A DNA stretch of 64,000 nt from Clostridiales bacterium (GTDB taxonomy: Bacteria > Bacillota > Clostridia > Lachnospirales > Lachnospiraceae): the NCBI GenBank assembly GCA_021202925.1, contig JAJQCD010000004.1, forward strand, positions 16,445 through 80,444, given 5' to 3'. The notes under the pieces were generated by a model. That model was not told the origin of the DNA. It ran no database searches and saw only the letters and a program-made list of their open reading frames with translations. The position numbers and the translations under genes were made by a program. Shown here one piece after another: positions 33,744-48,009 of this stretch. Each line of letters begins with the position of its first letter. Within the stretch, counting starts at the first letter, position 1.

Positions 33744-34832
33744 ATGGGAAGGAAGAAAATCGCGGTATTATTCGGCGGCCAGTCCTCGGAGCACGTTGTT
33801 TCCTGTATGTCGGCCGCGAACGTGATTGAATTGATAGATACAGAGAAGTACGAGCCGATTCTGATTGGTATCACGGAAGCCGGTCATTGGCTGCGTGTTG
33901 CGAGTGTGGAAGATATCCGTACCGACACATGGCGGGAAAGTGCGACGGAGGCGATCCTCTCCCCGGATGCGACAGGAAAGTGTGTGATCTGCAGGGACGG
34001 GGAGCGGATCTGGACGGAGCCGGTTGACGTTGTATTTCCGGTGCTTCATGGCCTTTACGGAGAGGACGGCACCGTGCAGGGGCTGTTGGAACTGGCGCAG
34101 ATCCCGTATGTCGGCTGTGGCGTCCTGGCCTCGGCGGTGTCGATGGATAAACTGTATACCAAGATCATTGTGGATCGGCTGGGAATCCGGCAGGCGGCCT
34201 ATGAGCCGGTCATGATTGCAGAGATTCGTGAGAATATGAGTGCGGTTGTGGAGCGGATTGAGGCGCGGTTTTCCTATCCGGTGTTTGTCAAGCCATCGAA
34301 TGCGGGGTCTTCCCGCGGCGTGAGTAAGGCGGAGAACCGGCGGGCTCTTGAGGCGGGGCTTTGCGAGGCGGCGAAGCATGACCGGAAGATTCTGGTTGAG
34401 GAGATGATTGTGGGACACGAGATTGAGTGTGCGGTACTCGGCGGCGGCAGCTGTCCGCTGCGGGCGTCCGGCGTGGGCGAGATTCTGGCGGCCGCAGAGT
34501 TCTATGATTTTGAGGCGAAATATTATAATGAAGAATCACGGACGGTCGTGAATCCGGCGCTCCCGGGGAATTCGGCGGAGCGTGTCCGGCAGGCGGCGAT
34601 GGCAATCTTCCGTGCGGTCGACGGCTTTGGCCTGGCACGGGTCGATTTCTTTGTCAGAGAAGATGGTGAGGTGGTTTTTAACGAGATCAATACGATGCCC
34701 GGGTTTACTGCGATCAGTATGTATCCGATGCTGTGGGAGACCGCCGGGATTGCGAAACGGGAGCTGATTGACGAATTGATCCGCCTGGCATTTGCGCGCA
34801 GGGGCAAGGAACTGGCTGCGGCAGGGATGTGA
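33744..34832 (+). CDS. ddl: D-alanine--D-alanine ligase
   Basis: 362 residues. Ddl joins two D-alanines with ATP in the cytoplasm to make the end of the peptidoglycan stem peptide. Visible are the N-terminal KIAVLFGGQSSEHVVS, the ATP-grasp elements FVKPSNAGSSRGVSKA and ILVEEMIVGHEIECAV, and the metal/substrate motif NEINTMPGFTAISMYP. It is of normal length with intact motifs. ATG 33744 has TTGGAGGG upstream. It leads an operon with murI, so D-Ala-D-Ala and D-Glu supply for the cell wall are made together. Confidence 0.96.
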   Translation: MGRKKIAVLFGGQSSEHVVSCMSAANVIELIDTEKYEPILIGITEAGHWLRVASVEDIRTDTWRESATEAILSPDATGKCVICRDGERIWTEPVDVVFPVLHGLYGEDGTVQGLLELAQIPYVGCGVLASAVSMDKLYTKIIVDRLGIRQAAYEPVMIAEIRENMSAVVERIEARFSYPVFVKPSNAGSSRGVSKAENRRALEAGLCEAAKHDRKILVEEMIVGHEIECAVLGGGSCPLRASGVGEILAAAEFYDFEAKYYNEESRTVVNPALPGNSAERVRQAAMAIFRAVDGFGLARVDFFVREDGEVVFNEINTMPGFTAISMYPMLWETAGIAKRELIDELIRLAFARRGKELAAAGM

Positions 34833-34844
34833 CAGAGGGAAAGG

Positions 34845-35699
34845 ATGGAAGGTATGGATTCTGAGAAAGACGGCAGTGGGATCGACCGGAACGCGCCGAT
34901 CGGGGTCTTTGACTCCGGGATCGGCGGTATGACGGTGGTGCGGGAGATCATCCGTCAGAATCCCGATGAACGGATCGTATATTTTGGCGATGTGGCGCGT
35001 CTGCCTTACGGAAGCAAGACGAAGGATACCATTGTGCGTTTTGCGCGCCAGATTACCCGGTTTTTGCGGACGAAGCAGGTGAAGGCCATCGTGGTTGCCT
35101 GCAACACGGCGAGCGCTTACGCGCTTGATATTCTCAAGGAGGAATCGGACATTCCGATGATTGGCGTGATCGGCGCAGGCGCGCGGGCGGCGATTCAGGC
35201 GACGCGGAACGGTAAGATTGGCGTCATTGGCACAGACGCGACGATCGGAAGCAATATCTATACGGACGTGATGATACAGCTGCGGCCGGATATTCAGGTG
35301 ACGGGAAAAGCGTGCCCGCTGTTTGTACCTTTGGTGGAAGAGGGATTATGGCATGATTCTGTGACGGACGAGATTGCCTCGCGTTATCTGAACGAGCTGA
35401 AGGGCAAGTACATTGATACGCTGGTGCTGGGCTGTACCCATTATCCGTTGCTCCGCTCGACGCTCCGCCGGCTGATGGGGGATGAGGTGACGCTGGTCAA
35501 TCCGGCTTATGAGACTGCGATTGAGCTGAAGGCGCTGCTTGCGCAGCTGGGACTTGCGCGGGATCCGCAGGAGCCGGTTGAGGGGGAGAAATACAGCTTT
35601 TACGTCAGTGACCTGGCCGAGAAATTCCGCAATTTTGCGGTTTCCATTCTTCCCGGCGAGGTGAAGGAGATTCAGAAAATTAACATCGAAGAATATTGA
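34845..35699 (+). CDS. murI: Glutamate racemase
   Basis: 284 residues. MurI converts L- to D-glutamate for peptidoglycan. The two catalytic cysteines are in VVACNTASAYA and VLGCTHYPLL. The N-terminal PIGVFDSGIGGMTVVREI and YFGDVARLPYGSK motifs are also present. The start could be ATG 34845 or ATG 34854; both follow AGGGAAAGGAT/GGAAGG. It begins 12 bases after ddl and is followed at once by the DUF1934 gene, so the three form one operon. Confidence 0.96.
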   Translation: MEGMDSEKDGSGIDRNAPIGVFDSGIGGMTVVREIIRQNPDERIVYFGDVARLPYGSKTKDTIVRFARQITRFLRTKQVKAIVVACNTASAYALDILKEESDIPMIGVIGAGARAAIQATRNGKIGVIGTDATIGSNIYTDVMIQLRPDIQVTGKACPLFVPLVEEGLWHDSVTDEIASRYLNELKGKYIDTLVLGCTHYPLLRSTLRRLMGDEVTLVNPAYETAIELKALLAQLGLARDPQEPVEGEKYSFYVSDLAEKFRNFAVSILPGEVKEIQKINIEEY

Positions 35700-35709
35700 G
35701 GTGACAGGT

Positions 35710-36156
35710 ATGACAAAGGATGTGATCATTCGGATCAGTGGTCTGCAGGCACTGGGAGAAGGCGGCAGGGATGACCTGGAGGTGATTACGACCGGAGATT
35801 ATTATCAGAAGAGCGGAAAGCATTATATTATTTATGACGAGGCGGTGGAGGGTGAGACCGGCAGTATCCGCAATACTGTGAAAATCTCTCCGGATCGGCT
35901 GGACATCCGCAAGTCGGGACTGACGTCGGCGCTGCTGAGTTTTGAGCAGGGGCATAAGAGCCTGACCCGTTACGTGATGCCAATGGGGGAGATGCTGGTC
36001 GGCGTCAATACCCGTCAGGTGGACGTCATGGAGCAGGAGGATCATCTGCATGTGTCGGTGGACTATTCGCTGGATATCAATTACGATCATGTGTCGGACT
36101 GCATGATTACCATGGATATTCGTTCCAAGCAGAGCGGTGCACTGGAACTGAACTGA
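35710..36156 (+). CDS. DUF1934 family protein (YwiB-like)
   Basis: 148 residues from ATG 35710, with GAGGTG just upstream; GTG 35701 is less likely. It reads as an eight-stranded calycin-like barrel: DVIIRISGLQ, VITTGDYYQKSGKHYIIYDEA, then TVKISPDRLDIRKSG and LHVSVDYSLDINYDHVSDCMI (split here by length). This matches the DUF1934/YwiB family, whose function is unknown. It is the last gene of the ddl-murI operon, which hints at a link to envelope metabolism, and a terminator follows. Confidence 0.85.
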   Translation: MTKDVIIRISGLQALGEGGRDDLEVITTGDYYQKSGKHYIIYDEAVEGETGSIRNTVKISPDRLDIRKSGLTSALLSFEQGHKSLTRYVMPMGEMLVGVNTRQVDVMEQEDHLHVSVDYSLDINYDHVSDCMITMDIRSKQSGALELN

Positions 36157-36160
36157 GAAA

Positions 36161-36203
36161 GGCTGTGGTCGATGCATCTTGCGTCGGCCACAGCCCTTCT
36201 CTT
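36161..36203. terminator. Terminator between convergent genes
   Basis: GGCTGTGG (36161-36168) pairs with CCACAGCC (36188-36195), with an extra TCGA/TCGG step, followed on the plus strand by CTTCTCTTTTATT. Confidence 0.7.
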
Positions 36204-36215
36204 TTATTATTCGGT

Positions 36216-36698
36216 TTATTTATGCTTCTCGTCCTTTTCTTTGCGGAAACGGGAAGCGATGTTCGCGAAAAAGCCCTTCTTCTTTGGCGCCTGCGGAATC
36301 GTGCCGCCGCGCACGCTCTTAATCTCGCAGATGTAAATGCCACTGACGACAACCTTGCATTCCTTTTTGACCGGAAGGACGGCGAAGACTCCTTCGTCCG
36401 CTACCATTGCGAGTACCTTCGGTCCGACCTTTGCCTTCACGACCGGCAGTTTTGCCCATTTCAGATACCATGGCGTCTGCTGATAGACGGCTTCCGGGAG
36501 CCCGGCGGCTACCGCATCCCTGATCTTCATCCGTTTCTTGTCAATCACCAGCATGGATATGGTCTGCTTCGCCATCTCCATTGCCTGTTGGGATTCGTAC
36601 TGCTGCTTCTCGAGCTTCCTGCCGACGAAATACAGGATGACAAACGCGATGGCGAGAATCACCAGGATCACTAACAGGATATTCAAAAACGTGCTCAT
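36216..36698 (-). CDS. Small membrane protein of unknown function
   Basis: 160 residues from ATG 36698, eight bases after GGAGGTAG; the frame is open to 36743. One N-terminal membrane helix (FLNILLVILVILAIAFVILYFVG, split by length) is followed by a soluble domain with basic, beta-rich character (VDKKRMKIRDAVAAGLPEAV, WYLKWAKLPVVKAKVGPKVL) and a very basic tail (FRKEKDEKHK). I recall similar proteins in Lachnospiraceae but no family function. It is divergent from rpoB. Confidence 0.75.
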   Translation of the reverse strand: MSTFLNILLVILVILAIAFVILYFVGRKLEKQQYESQQAMEMAKQTISMLVIDKKRMKIRDAVAAGLPEAVYQQTPWYLKWAKLPVVKAKVGPKVLAMVADEGVFAVLPVKKECKVVVSGIYICEIKSVRGGTIPQAPKKKGFFANIASRFRKEKDEKHK

Positions 36699-36773
36699 GG
36701 GGTCTACCTCCGATGAATTCTTCTTTGATGCAGTGTCCGCCACAAAGAGCAGTCAGGGCAGACCTGTTTAAAT

Positions 36774-36802
36774 ATTATATCATTTTTCGCCGAAAATTGC
36801 AA
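36774..36802 (-). promoter_or_regulatory. Promoter of the 36216 gene with a palindromic spacer
   Basis: On the minus strand, TTGCAA (36802-36797), 17 bases, TATAAT (36779-36774). The spacer holds the perfect palindrome TTTTCGCCGAAAA (36784-36796), a likely operator. Confidence 0.65.
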
Positions 36803-36843
36803 GATTCTGCGACGTTTTTGCTCAAAAAAAACCAATCTTTTCC

Positions 36844-36872
36844 TTGACTTCTTGACAGGGCTATGATAATAT
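36844..36872 (+). promoter_or_regulatory. rpoBC promoter
   Basis: TTGACT (36844-36849), 17 bases, TAATAT (36867-36872), about 74 bases before the rpoB start. Confidence 0.5.
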
Positions 36873-36945
36873 GGAGTTTGCACTATTGTGGCAAAGTGGG
36901 TGTTTTGCGCCCATTTATAGAATAGAAAACAGGGGTGAAACGTCT

Positions 36946-40833
<3,888 letters not shown>

Positions 40834-40853
40834 ATAGAAGGGAGTATCATTTC

Positions 40854-43800
40854 ATGCCTGAGACAAATGAAACTTATCAGCCGTTGGTATTTGATGCCAT
40901 TAAAATCGGTCTGGCTTCCCCGGAGAAGATCCTGGAGTGGTCCCATGGTGAGGTGAAGAAACCGGAGACCATCAATTACCGCACGTTGAAGCCGGAGCGT
41001 GACGGCCTGTTCTGTGAGCGGATTTTCGGACCGACGAAGGACTGGGAGTGTCACTGTGGCAAATATAAAAAGATTCGTTACAAGGGCGTCATTTGCGACC
41101 GTTGCGGTGTAGAAGTGACCAAGTCAAGCGTCCGCCGGGAACGAATCGGCCATATCCAGCTGGCGGCGCCGGTGTCGCACATCTGGTATTTTAAGGGAAT
41201 TCCGAGCCGGATGGGCCTGATTCTGGATATCTCTCCGCGCGTTCTGGAAAAGGTGCTTTATTTCGCTTCTTATATTGTACTTGACGGTGGGCAGACCAGC
41301 CTCAGCTACAAGCAGGTGCTTTCGGAGAAGGAGTACCGCGAGGAGATGGAGAAGTGGGGATCGGGTGCTTTCCGTGTGGGAATGGGCGCTGAGGCGGTTC
41401 TCGAACTTCTGAAGGCGATTGATCTGGATAAGGAGTCGGAGCAGCTGAAGGGTGAACTGAAGAATGCGAGCGGACAGAAGCGCGCCCGTATCATCAAGCG
41501 GCTCGAAGTGATTGAGGCCTTCCGCACCTCCGGCAATAAGCCGGAGTGGATGATTCTGACGGTTATTCCGGTGATTCCGCCGGATATCCGCCCGATGGTT
41601 CAGCTGGATGGCGGTCGTTTCGCAACTTCGGATCTGAATGATCTGTACCGCAGAATTATCAACCGGAACAATCGTCTGGCCCGTCTGCTCGAACTGGGAG
41701 CGCCGGATATCATTGTCCGTAATGAGAAACGGATGCTACAGGAAGCGGTTGACGCGCTGATTGACAATGGCCGCCGCGGAAGACCGGTCACGGGACCGGG
41801 CAATCGTGTGCTGAAGTCCCTTTCCGATATGCTGAAAGGAAAGCAGGGGCGTTTCCGTCAGAATCTGCTGGGCAAGCGTGTTGACTATTCCGGTCGTTCG
41901 GTTATTGTGGTTGGACCAGAGTTAAAGATTTATCAGTGTGGTCTGCCGAAAGAGATGGCGATTGAACTGTTTAAGCCGTTCGTGATGAAGGAGCTGGTGC
42001 AGAACGGTACGGCTCACAACATCAAGAGCGCGAAGAAGATGGTGGAGCGTCTGCAGCCGGAGGTCTGGGATGTGCTGGAAGACGTCATCAAGGAGCATCC
42101 GGTTATGCTGAACCGTGCGCCTACTCTGCATCGTCTGGGTATTCAGGCGTTTGAACCGATCCTTGTGGAAGGAAAGGCGATCAAGCTGCATCCACTGGTC
42201 TGCACCGCGTTTAATGCGGACTTTGATGGCGATCAGATGGCGGTTCATCTGCCGTTGTCCGTGGAGGCACAGGCTGAGTGCCGGTTTATGCTGCTTTCCC
42301 CGAATAACCTGCTGAAGCCGTCGGACGGCGGACCGGTGGCGGTTCCGTCTCAGGATATGGTTCTTGGTATTTATTATCTGACCCAGGAACGGCCAGGCGC
42401 GAAGGGCGAGGGTAAGGTGTTCAAGAACGTCAATGAAGCGATCCTGGCCTATGAGAACGGCGTGGTGACCCTGCATTCGAGAGTGAAGGTTCGTGTGCGC
42501 AAAAAGATGGCGGACGGCACGGTGCAGAGCGCGACGATTGAGTCCACGGTGGGACGTTTTATTTTCAACGAGATCATTCCGCAGGATCTGGGATTTGTGG
42601 ATCGGAGCATCGCAGGAAATGAATTCGTGCTGGAGATCGATTTCCATGTAGGCAAGAAGCAGCTGAAGCAGATTCTGGAGAAGGTTATCGACGTGCATGG
42701 TGCGACGCAGACTGCCGTGACACTGGATGATATCAAGGCAATCGGCTACAAGTATTCCACGAAAGCTGCCATGACGGTATCCATTTCCGACATGACGGTT
42801 CCGGAGTCAAAGCCGAGACTGATTGCGGAAGCACAGGCAACGGTAGACCGGATTTCGAAGAACTATCGCCGGGGCCTGATTACGGAGGATGAGCGTTACA
42901 AGGAAGTCATTGAAACCTGGAAGAATACGGACGATCAGCTGACACATGACCTGCTGACCGGTCTGGATAAATACAACAATATTTACATGATGGCGGATTC
43001 CGGTGCGCGTGGATCGGATAAGCAGATCAAGCAGCTGGCCGGCATGCGAGGCCTGATGGCGGATACGACCGGTCATACGATTGAACTGCCGATCAAGTCC
43101 AATTTCCGTGAAGGTCTGGATGTACTGGAATACTTTATTTCTGCACATGGGGCAAGAAAGGGGCTTTCTGATACGGCGCTTCGTACCGCGGACTCCGGAT
43201 ATCTGACGAGACGTCTGGTCGACGTTTCTCAGGATCTGATCATCCGTGAAGTTGACTGCTGTGAAGGACAGGATATTCCTTATATGGAGATCAAGGCCTT
43301 TTCGGACGGCAAGGAGACCATCGAGACACTGCAGGAGCGGATTACGGGACGTTATATTGCTGAGACGATCACGGATCCGGAGACGGGTGAGACCGTGATG
43401 GAGGCGAACCATATGGTGACGCCGACGAAGTCAGTGGCAGTCATGCGTGCGTTGACCCGGGCTGGCCGTGACAGCGTGAAGATCCGTACTGTTCTGACGT
43501 GTAAGTCGCATGTGGGCGTCTGTTCGAAATGTTATGGCGCGAACATGGCGACCGGACAGCCGGTGCAGGTCGGCGAGGCCGTCGGAATCATTGCAGCGCA
43601 GTCGATTGGTGAGCCGGGTACACAGCTGACGATGAGAACCTTCCATACCGGCGGCGTGGCCGGCGGCGATATCACACAGGGTCTTCCCCGTGTCGAGGAG
43701 TTGTTCGAGGCGCGTAAGCCGAAGGGTCTTGCGATCATTTCCGAGTTTGGCGGCGTGGTGCAGCTGAAGGATACGAAGAAGAAGCGCGAGATTGTGGTGA

Positions 43801-44558
43801 CCGATACGGAGAGCGGCAATTCCAAGACCTACCTGATTCCTTATGGTTCCAGGATCAAGGTCCAGGATGAGCAGGTAATTGAGGCCGGTGACGAGCTGAC
43901 GGAAGGAAGCGTCAATCCGCATGATATCCTGAAGATCAAAGGCGTGCGGGCCGTACAGGATTACATGCTGCGTGAGGTACAGCGTGTCTATCGTCTGCAG
44001 GGCGTGGAGATCAACGATAAGCATATCGAGATGATCGTTCATCAGATGATGAAGAAGGTTCGTATTGAGGAGAGCGGCGACAGCGATAAGCTGCCGGGTG
44101 TATCCATGGATGTTCTGGATTACAATGAAATGAATGAGAAGCTGATCGCCGAGGGCAAGGAGCCGGCAGTGGGCAAGCAGGTTATGCTTGGTATCACCAA
44201 GGCATCTCTGGCAACGGATTCCTTCCTGTCTGCGGCCTCCTTCCAGGAGACCACGAAGGTTCTGACGGAAGCGGCTATCTGTGGCAAGGTGGATCACCTG
44301 ATCGGATTAAAGGAGAATGTCCTGATCGGTAAGCTGATTCCGGCTGGTACCGGTATGAAGCATTATCGTTCGCTCAAACTCGATACAGAACTGAACGAGG
44401 ATGATGATATTTTCCTGGATGACGACGATGACGTTGTCCTTTCCGGAGACGATGAGATGCAGGAAGTCCCGGAGGTGTACGAAATCGATGATACGATGGA
44501 ACCGGAGACGGAGGAAGAAGTGAGCCAGACCGAGGACGAGACTTCGGATGAAGAATAA
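40854..44558 (+). CDS. rpoC: DNA-directed RNA polymerase subunit beta'
   Basis: 1234 residues, normal Firmicutes length. It is the beta' subunit with the polymerase active site. It has the N-terminal zinc-binding cysteines ([20 protein letters not shown]), the catalytic [31 protein letters not shown], the second cysteine cluster ([13 protein letters not shown]) and the trigger-loop region [18 protein letters not shown]. The C-terminus is strongly acidic. Its last 11 bases overlap the start of the following polysaccharide deacetylase gene; rpsL/rpsG, the usual next genes, are absent. Confidence 0.98.
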   Translation: MPETNETYQPLVFDAIKIGLASPEKILEWSHGEVKKPETINYRTLKPERDGLFCERIFGPTKDWECHCGKYKKIRYKGVICDRCGVEVTKSSVRRERIGHIQLAAPVSHIWYFKGIPSRMGLILDISPRVLEKVLYFASYIVLDGGQTSLSYKQVLSEKEYREEMEKWGSGAFRVGMGAEAVLELLKAIDLDKESEQLKGELKNASGQKRARIIKRLEVIEAFRTSGNKPEWMILTVIPVIPPDIRPMVQLDGGRFATSDLNDLYRRIINRNNRLARLLELGAPDIIVRNEKRMLQEAVDALIDNGRRGRPVTGPGNRVLKSLSDMLKGKQGRFRQNLLGKRVDYSGRSVIVVGPELKIYQCGLPKEMAIELFKPFVMKELVQNGTAHNIKSAKKMVERLQPEVWDVLEDVIKEHPVMLNRAPTLHRLGIQAFEPILVEGKAIKLHPLVCTAFNADFDGDQMAVHLPLSVEAQAECRFMLLSPNNLLKPSDGGPVAVPSQDMVLGIYYLTQERPGAKGEGKVFKNVNEAILAYENGVVTLHSRVKVRVRKKMADGTVQSATIESTVGRFIFNEIIPQDLGFVDRSIAGNEFVLEIDFHVGKKQLKQILEKVIDVHGATQTAVTLDDIKAIGYKYSTKAAMTVSISDMTVPESKPRLIAEAQATVDRISKNYRRGLITEDERYKEVIETWKNTDDQLTHDLLTGLDKYNNIYMMADSGARGSDKQIKQLAGMRGLMADTTGHTIELPIKSNFREGLDVLEYFISAHGARKGLSDTALRTADSGYLTRRLVDVSQDLIIREVDCCEGQDIPYMEIKAFSDGKETIETLQERITGRYIAETITDPETGETVMEANHMVTPTKSVAVMRALTRAGRDSVKIRTVLTCKSHVGVCSKCYGANMATGQPVQVGEAVGIIAAQSIGEPGTQLTMRTFHTGGVAGGDITQGLPRVEELFEARKPKGLAIISEFGGVVQLKDTKKKREIVVTDTESGNSKTYLIPYGSRIKVQDEQVIEAGDELTEGSVNPHDILKIKGVRAVQDYMLREVQRVYRLQGVEINDKHIEMIVHQMMKKVRIEESGDSDKLPGVSMDVLDYNEMNEKLIAEGKEPAVGKQVMLGITKASLATDSFLSAASFQETTKVLTEAAICGKVDHLIGLKENVLIGKLIPAGTGMKHYRSLKLDTELNEDDDIFLDDDDDVVLSGDDEMQEVPEVYEIDDTMEPETEEEVSQTEDETSDEE

Positions 44559-45870
44559 CAGAGTATTGACAGAACCGGAGCGGAGGGCGCGACGTGAGCA
44601 CAAACAGAAGGTAAGACGGAGACAGCTCCGGCGCCGGACGCTCGCGTCCGCTCTTCTGCTTTTGCTCTGTCTGGTGGGGGGAATGGCGGCCGCATCTGTA
44701 TGGAGGCGGTCAGAGGAGGCCGCTCTTGTACAGGAACGGCAGGAAGCGGATGAGAGTGGAACAGAATTAATCATTGATCCATGGTCGGAGACGGATCTTC
44801 CGGATATCCGGGCCATCTATGGTATTTCGGTAAATGAGACGGGATGGAGCCATTTCTTTGCGGACAATTCCTATGCAATGGCGCCGGTGGATCATTATGT
44901 GACCGCGATGCGCTGTACGCTGCAAAATCAGCCGCAGGGCATGACGGGAACCGTCACCTATCAGGTGAATCTAAGCGGAAGCGGATGGCTGGACTGGCGG
45001 GAAGACGGAACGGAGGCAGGTGCTTCGTCCGGAGACACTCCGTTAGAAGCAGTTGCAATGAAGCTGACAGGACAACTGGGGGAGCATTATGACATTCTGT
45101 ACAGTGTTCTGCAGAATCAGGCCTGGACAGACTGGGTGAAGAACGGTGAGGAAGCAGGCGTCAGCGGACAGGGAATGCGCGTGGACGGAATCCGTATTTC
45201 CGTCGTCGAAAGGCAGAAAGGCAGGGAATCTTACGCGGGCAATATTGATCCGACCAGACCGATGGTTGCCCTGACCTTCGATGACGGACCGTCGGCATCG
45301 GCGACGCTGCGAATCCTGAACGCTTTGGCCGAGCAGAACGGGCGGGCGACCTTCTTCATGGTGGGACGGCAGGTGGCGAAGTATCCGGATGTGGTGCGGC
45401 AGGTGGCTGAGTCCGGAAGCGAGATTGGCAATCACACCTACGACCACGTTGCGATGACGAAAGAGGATCCGGGTGAACTGGCGAATCAGCTTGCCAGAAA
45501 CAGTCAGGCCATTTCAGAGATCTGCGGTATTGCTCCGGTGCTGATGCGGCCAGTCGGAGGCGCGGAGAGCGAGGAAGGAATGAGTATGGTGGGGGCAGTT
45601 TCCATGCCCGCTGTGCTTTGGTCGGTCGATACGCTTGACTGGAAGACGAGAGACGCGCAGAGCACGATTGCTGAGGTGTTGGATAAGGTACAGGATGGAG
45701 ATATCATCCTCATGCATGATCTCTATGACGCGACAGCGGAGGCTGCGGAGACCCTGATCCCGGAACTGACCAGTCAGGGCTATCAGCTGGTGACGGTCAG
45801 TGAGCTGGCTTCTTATCGGGGTGGTATGCTGCCCGGGAAAAGCTATGGGAAATTCCGGCCGACGCAATGA
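44548..45870 (+). CDS. Membrane-anchored polysaccharide deacetylase with ChW repeats
   Basis: 440 residues. A very basic N-terminus and one membrane helix (residues ~31-50) anchor it. Next come about three clostridial-hydrophobic-with-Trp (ChW) repeats (residues ~97-126, 134-173, 181-219; for example [13 protein letters not shown] and [14 protein letters not shown]). A NodB deacetylase domain follows, with TFDDGP (243-248), HTYDH (296-300) and RPVGG (a variant of RPPGG) and a late MHD. It likely removes acetyl groups from peptidoglycan or another envelope glycan. Its start overlaps the rpoC end by 11 bases, so it is probably co-transcribed with and translationally coupled to RNA polymerase, an odd pairing. 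A terminator follows. Confidence 0.92.
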   Translation: MKNNRVLTEPERRARREHKQKVRRRQLRRRTLASALLLLLCLVGGMAAASVWRRSEEAALVQERQEADESGTELIIDPWSETDLPDIRAIYGISVNETGWSHFFADNSYAMAPVDHYVTAMRCTLQNQPQGMTGTVTYQVNLSGSGWLDWREDGTEAGASSGDTPLEAVAMKLTGQLGEHYDILYSVLQNQAWTDWVKNGEEAGVSGQGMRVDGIRISVVERQKGRESYAGNIDPTRPMVALTFDDGPSASATLRILNALAEQNGRATFFMVGRQVAKYPDVVRQVAESGSEIGNHTYDHVAMTKEDPGELANQLARNSQAISEICGIAPVLMRPVGGAESEEGMSMVGAVSMPAVLWSVDTLDWKTRDAQSTIAEVLDKVQDGDIILMHDLYDATAEAAETLIPELTSQGYQLVTVSELASYRGGMLPGKSYGKFRPTQ

Positions 45871-45893
45871 GAAAAAAGAAACAGATAAAGATA

Positions 45894-45942
45894 AGCCCCG
45901 GACAGGTGACGAAGATGGTCGTTCTGCCCGGGGCTGCTGTAT
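45894..45942 (+). terminator. Terminator after the rpoBC-deacetylase operon
   Basis: AGCCCCGGACAG (45894-45905) pairs with CTGCCCGGGGCT (45924-45935) with one mismatch, followed by a modestly T-rich tail (GCTGTATTTATTC). It ends just before the convergent gene. Confidence 0.65.
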
Positions 45943-46686
45943 TTATTCTTTGTTCGGTTCTTTTTCGCGTTTCCTTGGTTTCGCGGCTTCCCGGAGCCGG
46001 TCCATCGGGACGAGCGTGGCCAGCGCATCTGCCGTGCCCTTTACGTCAAGCGTCCCTTCCCGCAGCATCTGTGCGTTGGAGAGGTACTCCAGAAAACTGC
46101 TGACGGTATAGACATCCGGCGGAATAGAAGAGAGTTCCACCTTTGTGTTGGTGAATACCGCGACTACCCGCAGGTTTCCGGCCAGATTCAGAGAGTCCAT
46201 CGCGGCACGGATCAGCCGGTACTGCTCCTGACATACACGGACCGGGCTCGGGATGGTCTTCGTCTCCCCATTGATGTGCTGCGTCCATTCGGCCGCGCCT
46301 TTTTTAGGGGTGATGGTTCCGCCGAAGCCAAGGCAGTAGACGCCGACGACGCCGCCGGGTGCGACGAGAAGGGCCATGGTTCTGGCAGTTTCACCGTTGA
46401 AGGCGATCATCCCGGGGAGAACGGTGCGCATTCCATTTCTGGAGGCAAAACGAACCAGCCGGGAGGCAAAGATCGTGATGTCATTTTTTGTGCTGTTGGT
46501 GGCCGGGCGCTGCTTCTTTACCGGCGTCTGGACGACGGTTGAGCGTTTTTTGAAGAAGCCGCCGCTGCCAAGCAGAATCTCACGCATGCTTTTGCCGGTG
46601 ACGGAACGGACATAGGGAATGACCACCAGGATCAGAATGCCCAGAAGAATCACAAAGATAAATTCGGAAATCGATACGTCTTTCAT
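45943..46686 (-). CDS. Membrane-anchored protein, possibly NERD-like
   Basis: 247 residues from ATG 46686 (AAGGAGAG upstream). One N-terminal membrane helix (FIFVILLGILILVVIPYV) is followed by a basic linker and a soluble domain: ALLVAPGGVVGVYCLGFGGTI, a W-containing turn, then PVRVCQEQYRLIRAAMDSL and LRVVAVFTNTKVEL. The order recalls NERD (nuclease-related) domains, but the catalytic residues are not clear, so I treat this as a weak resemblance. The C-terminus is basic. It is transcribed against the rpoBC operon. Confidence 0.65.
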   Translation of the reverse strand: MKDVSISEFIFVILLGILILVVIPYVRSVTGKSMREILLGSGGFFKKRSTVVQTPVKKQRPATNSTKNDITIFASRLVRFASRNGMRTVLPGMIAFNGETARTMALLVAPGGVVGVYCLGFGGTITPKKGAAEWTQHINGETKTIPSPVRVCQEQYRLIRAAMDSLNLAGNLRVVAVFTNTKVELSSIPPDVYTVSSFLEYLSNAQMLREGTLDVKGTADALATLVPMDRLREAAKPRKREKEPNKE

Positions 46687-46780
46687 CAGAAAATCTCTCC
46701 TTCTTTCAATCGCTGCAGAAGATTGGGGGCGATACATGCACCCAACATCGAGTATAACACATTCTGTTCGTTTGGTCGAC

Positions 46781-46816
46781 AAAAAAATAAGGGGCGGCGC
46801 GTCTGGCGTCCCCCTT
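46781..46816 (-). terminator. Terminator of the 3D-domain gene
   Basis: Read on the minus strand, AAGGGGGACGC pairs with GCGCCGCCCCTT with small interruptions, followed by ATTTTTTT (46787-46781). Confidence 0.75.
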
Positions 46817-46845
46817 TTGCCTGAGATTCGTCCGAATGGAAGGCA

Positions 46846-47577
46846 TCAGCTCCGGAGCAGAAAGACCTCCTGCATCTGGTTCCCATGCTGAGTCGTCTGG
46901 CTGTGTGTATCGAAGTAAATGTCAATGTGGTTTCCCTTGACGCCGCCGCCGCGGTCTTCCGCGATGTAGACGATTCCGTTGATCATGATTTTACTGCCAA
47001 GCGGAATCACTCTCGGGTCGACGGCAATGGTGTGGTTAGCGGTCGCCAGCGCGCCGGTGCTCGTGGTGCGGCCATAGCCTTCTGAGCAGATTCGGCACGG
47101 GCAGTAGCCGGTTGTCCGGAAATATCCGAGAGAGACCAGGTTTGTATCGGTTTGTGTTTCTGTATTCTCCTCTGTTACGGCCTCCTCTCCCACCGTGTAA
47201 GTCAGTGTGTTCTCAAAGGTCCTGCCATCTGTGCGGCCTTCGATGCGGTATACGCCGTCCTCCATGGAATTCCAGTTTACCGAGATCCGGAATCCGTGGC
47301 GACCATTGCCGATGCCCTCGGTCTCCAGATCCTCGCGATAGACGGCTGCGGTCTGTTCAAAATCATGAATCGTTTCGCCGGTTTCTTCATTCGTAACGGT
47401 CACATTTACCGGAACAGCGGTGTTGGGAGTCGATGGATCCCAGCCCCAGCCGACGATCACACCGTTCTCAATCCGGTCGAAATATCCGGTTGTCTCTGCG
47501 GCGTAGGTGCGTGTCGTGCTTCCGAGAAGGAGCAGCATCGCCAATGCAAAGGCTGCGTACCATGTTTGTTTCTTCAT
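46846..47577 (-). CDS. Secreted 3D-domain protein (cell-wall hydrolase-like)
   Basis: 243 residues from ATG 47577 (AAAGGA upstream). A signal peptide (YAAFALAMLLLLGSTTRTYAAE) leads to a beta-sandwich domain (residues ~30-130, FDRIENGVIVGWGWDPS, then an EGRTDGRTFENTL strand). The C-terminal 3D domain carries the three conserved Asp: TIAVDPRVIPLGSKI, IAEDRGGGVKGNHIDIYFD (split by length). In MltA-like and YocH-like proteins this fold cleaves glycan strands. FRTTGYCPCRICSEGYG, with paired cysteines, precedes it. It probably acts on its own peptidoglycan. A WalR-type repeat lies upstream, as known for yocH in Bacillus. Confidence 0.9.
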   Translation of the reverse strand: MKKQTWYAAFALAMLLLLGSTTRTYAAETTGYFDRIENGVIVGWGWDPSTPNTAVPVNVTVTNEETGETIHDFEQTAAVYREDLETEGIGNGRHGFRISVNWNSMEDGVYRIEGRTDGRTFENTLTYTVGEEAVTEENTETQTDTNLVSLGYFRTTGYCPCRICSEGYGRTTSTGALATANHTIAVDPRVIPLGSKIMINGIVYIAEDRGGGVKGNHIDIYFDTHSQTTQHGNQMQEVFLLRS

Positions 47578-47662
47578 ATTATAATCAGTCCTTTCATTCC
47601 TTCGTGCCTGAAAATCAGCACGAAACAAAAATTAAACACTCGATTCACACAAAATAAATATA

Positions 47663-47690
47663 TGTAACAATTTTGTAACATATGAGTAAC
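47663..47690. promoter_or_regulatory. WalR-type triple repeat upstream of the 3D-domain gene
   Basis: TGTAAC (47663), TGTAAC (47674) and AGTAAC (47685) on the plus strand are spaced 11 bases apart, so two overlapping TGTWAH-N5-TGTWAH boxes are present. They lie 86-113 bases upstream of the minus-strand gene, in reverse orientation to it. Confidence 0.5.
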
Positions 47691-47772
47691 AATTCCTTAT
47701 TATACTCATCTTTACGATTCTGTCAAGTCCGTATCAGGAAATTGTTGTAAAACAGTATCATTTAAAATACAG

Positions 47773-47801
47773 TTGCATGATGATGAAAACAGTGGTATGA
47801 T
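47773..47801 (+). promoter_or_regulatory. Promoter of the glycine-riboswitch operon
   Basis: TTGCAT (47773-47778), 17 bases, TATGAT (47796-47801), about 50 bases before the aptamer. Confidence 0.65.
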
Positions 47802-47849
47802 CAATCTATAAAAATAAGAAATCGCAATTCCCTTTCTTCTGAGTCTGGG

Positions 47850-47960
47850 AGTGCGGGGTACTCTGGAGAGTCTCCAAAGATGGAGCGCCGAAGGTGTAAG
47901 GCTGGCCGAATGCAGGTCGGTCGCCGATCTCTCAGGCAAAAGGACAGGGCATGCAGGATA
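47850..47960 (+). promoter_or_regulatory. Glycine riboswitch, single aptamer
   Basis: The glycine aptamer core is clear: CTCTGGAGAG, GAGCGCCGAAGG, then ATCTCTCAGGCAAAAGGACAG. Only one such core is present; no second GGAGAG...GCCGAAGG unit follows. A terminator hairpin lies 50 bases downstream. Singlets in front of transporter genes are commonly off-switches, but the direction here is inferred. Confidence 0.95.
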
Positions 47961-48009
47961 ATGGCAATAGCGGTCAGTCTGTTTGTATGCAGATATCCGC
48001 CATCTTCAG

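Noticed and set aside
47850..48009. Tandem (two-aptamer) glycine riboswitch
   Set aside because: Only one GCCGAAGG...CTCTCAGGCAAAAGGACAG core is present before the terminator.
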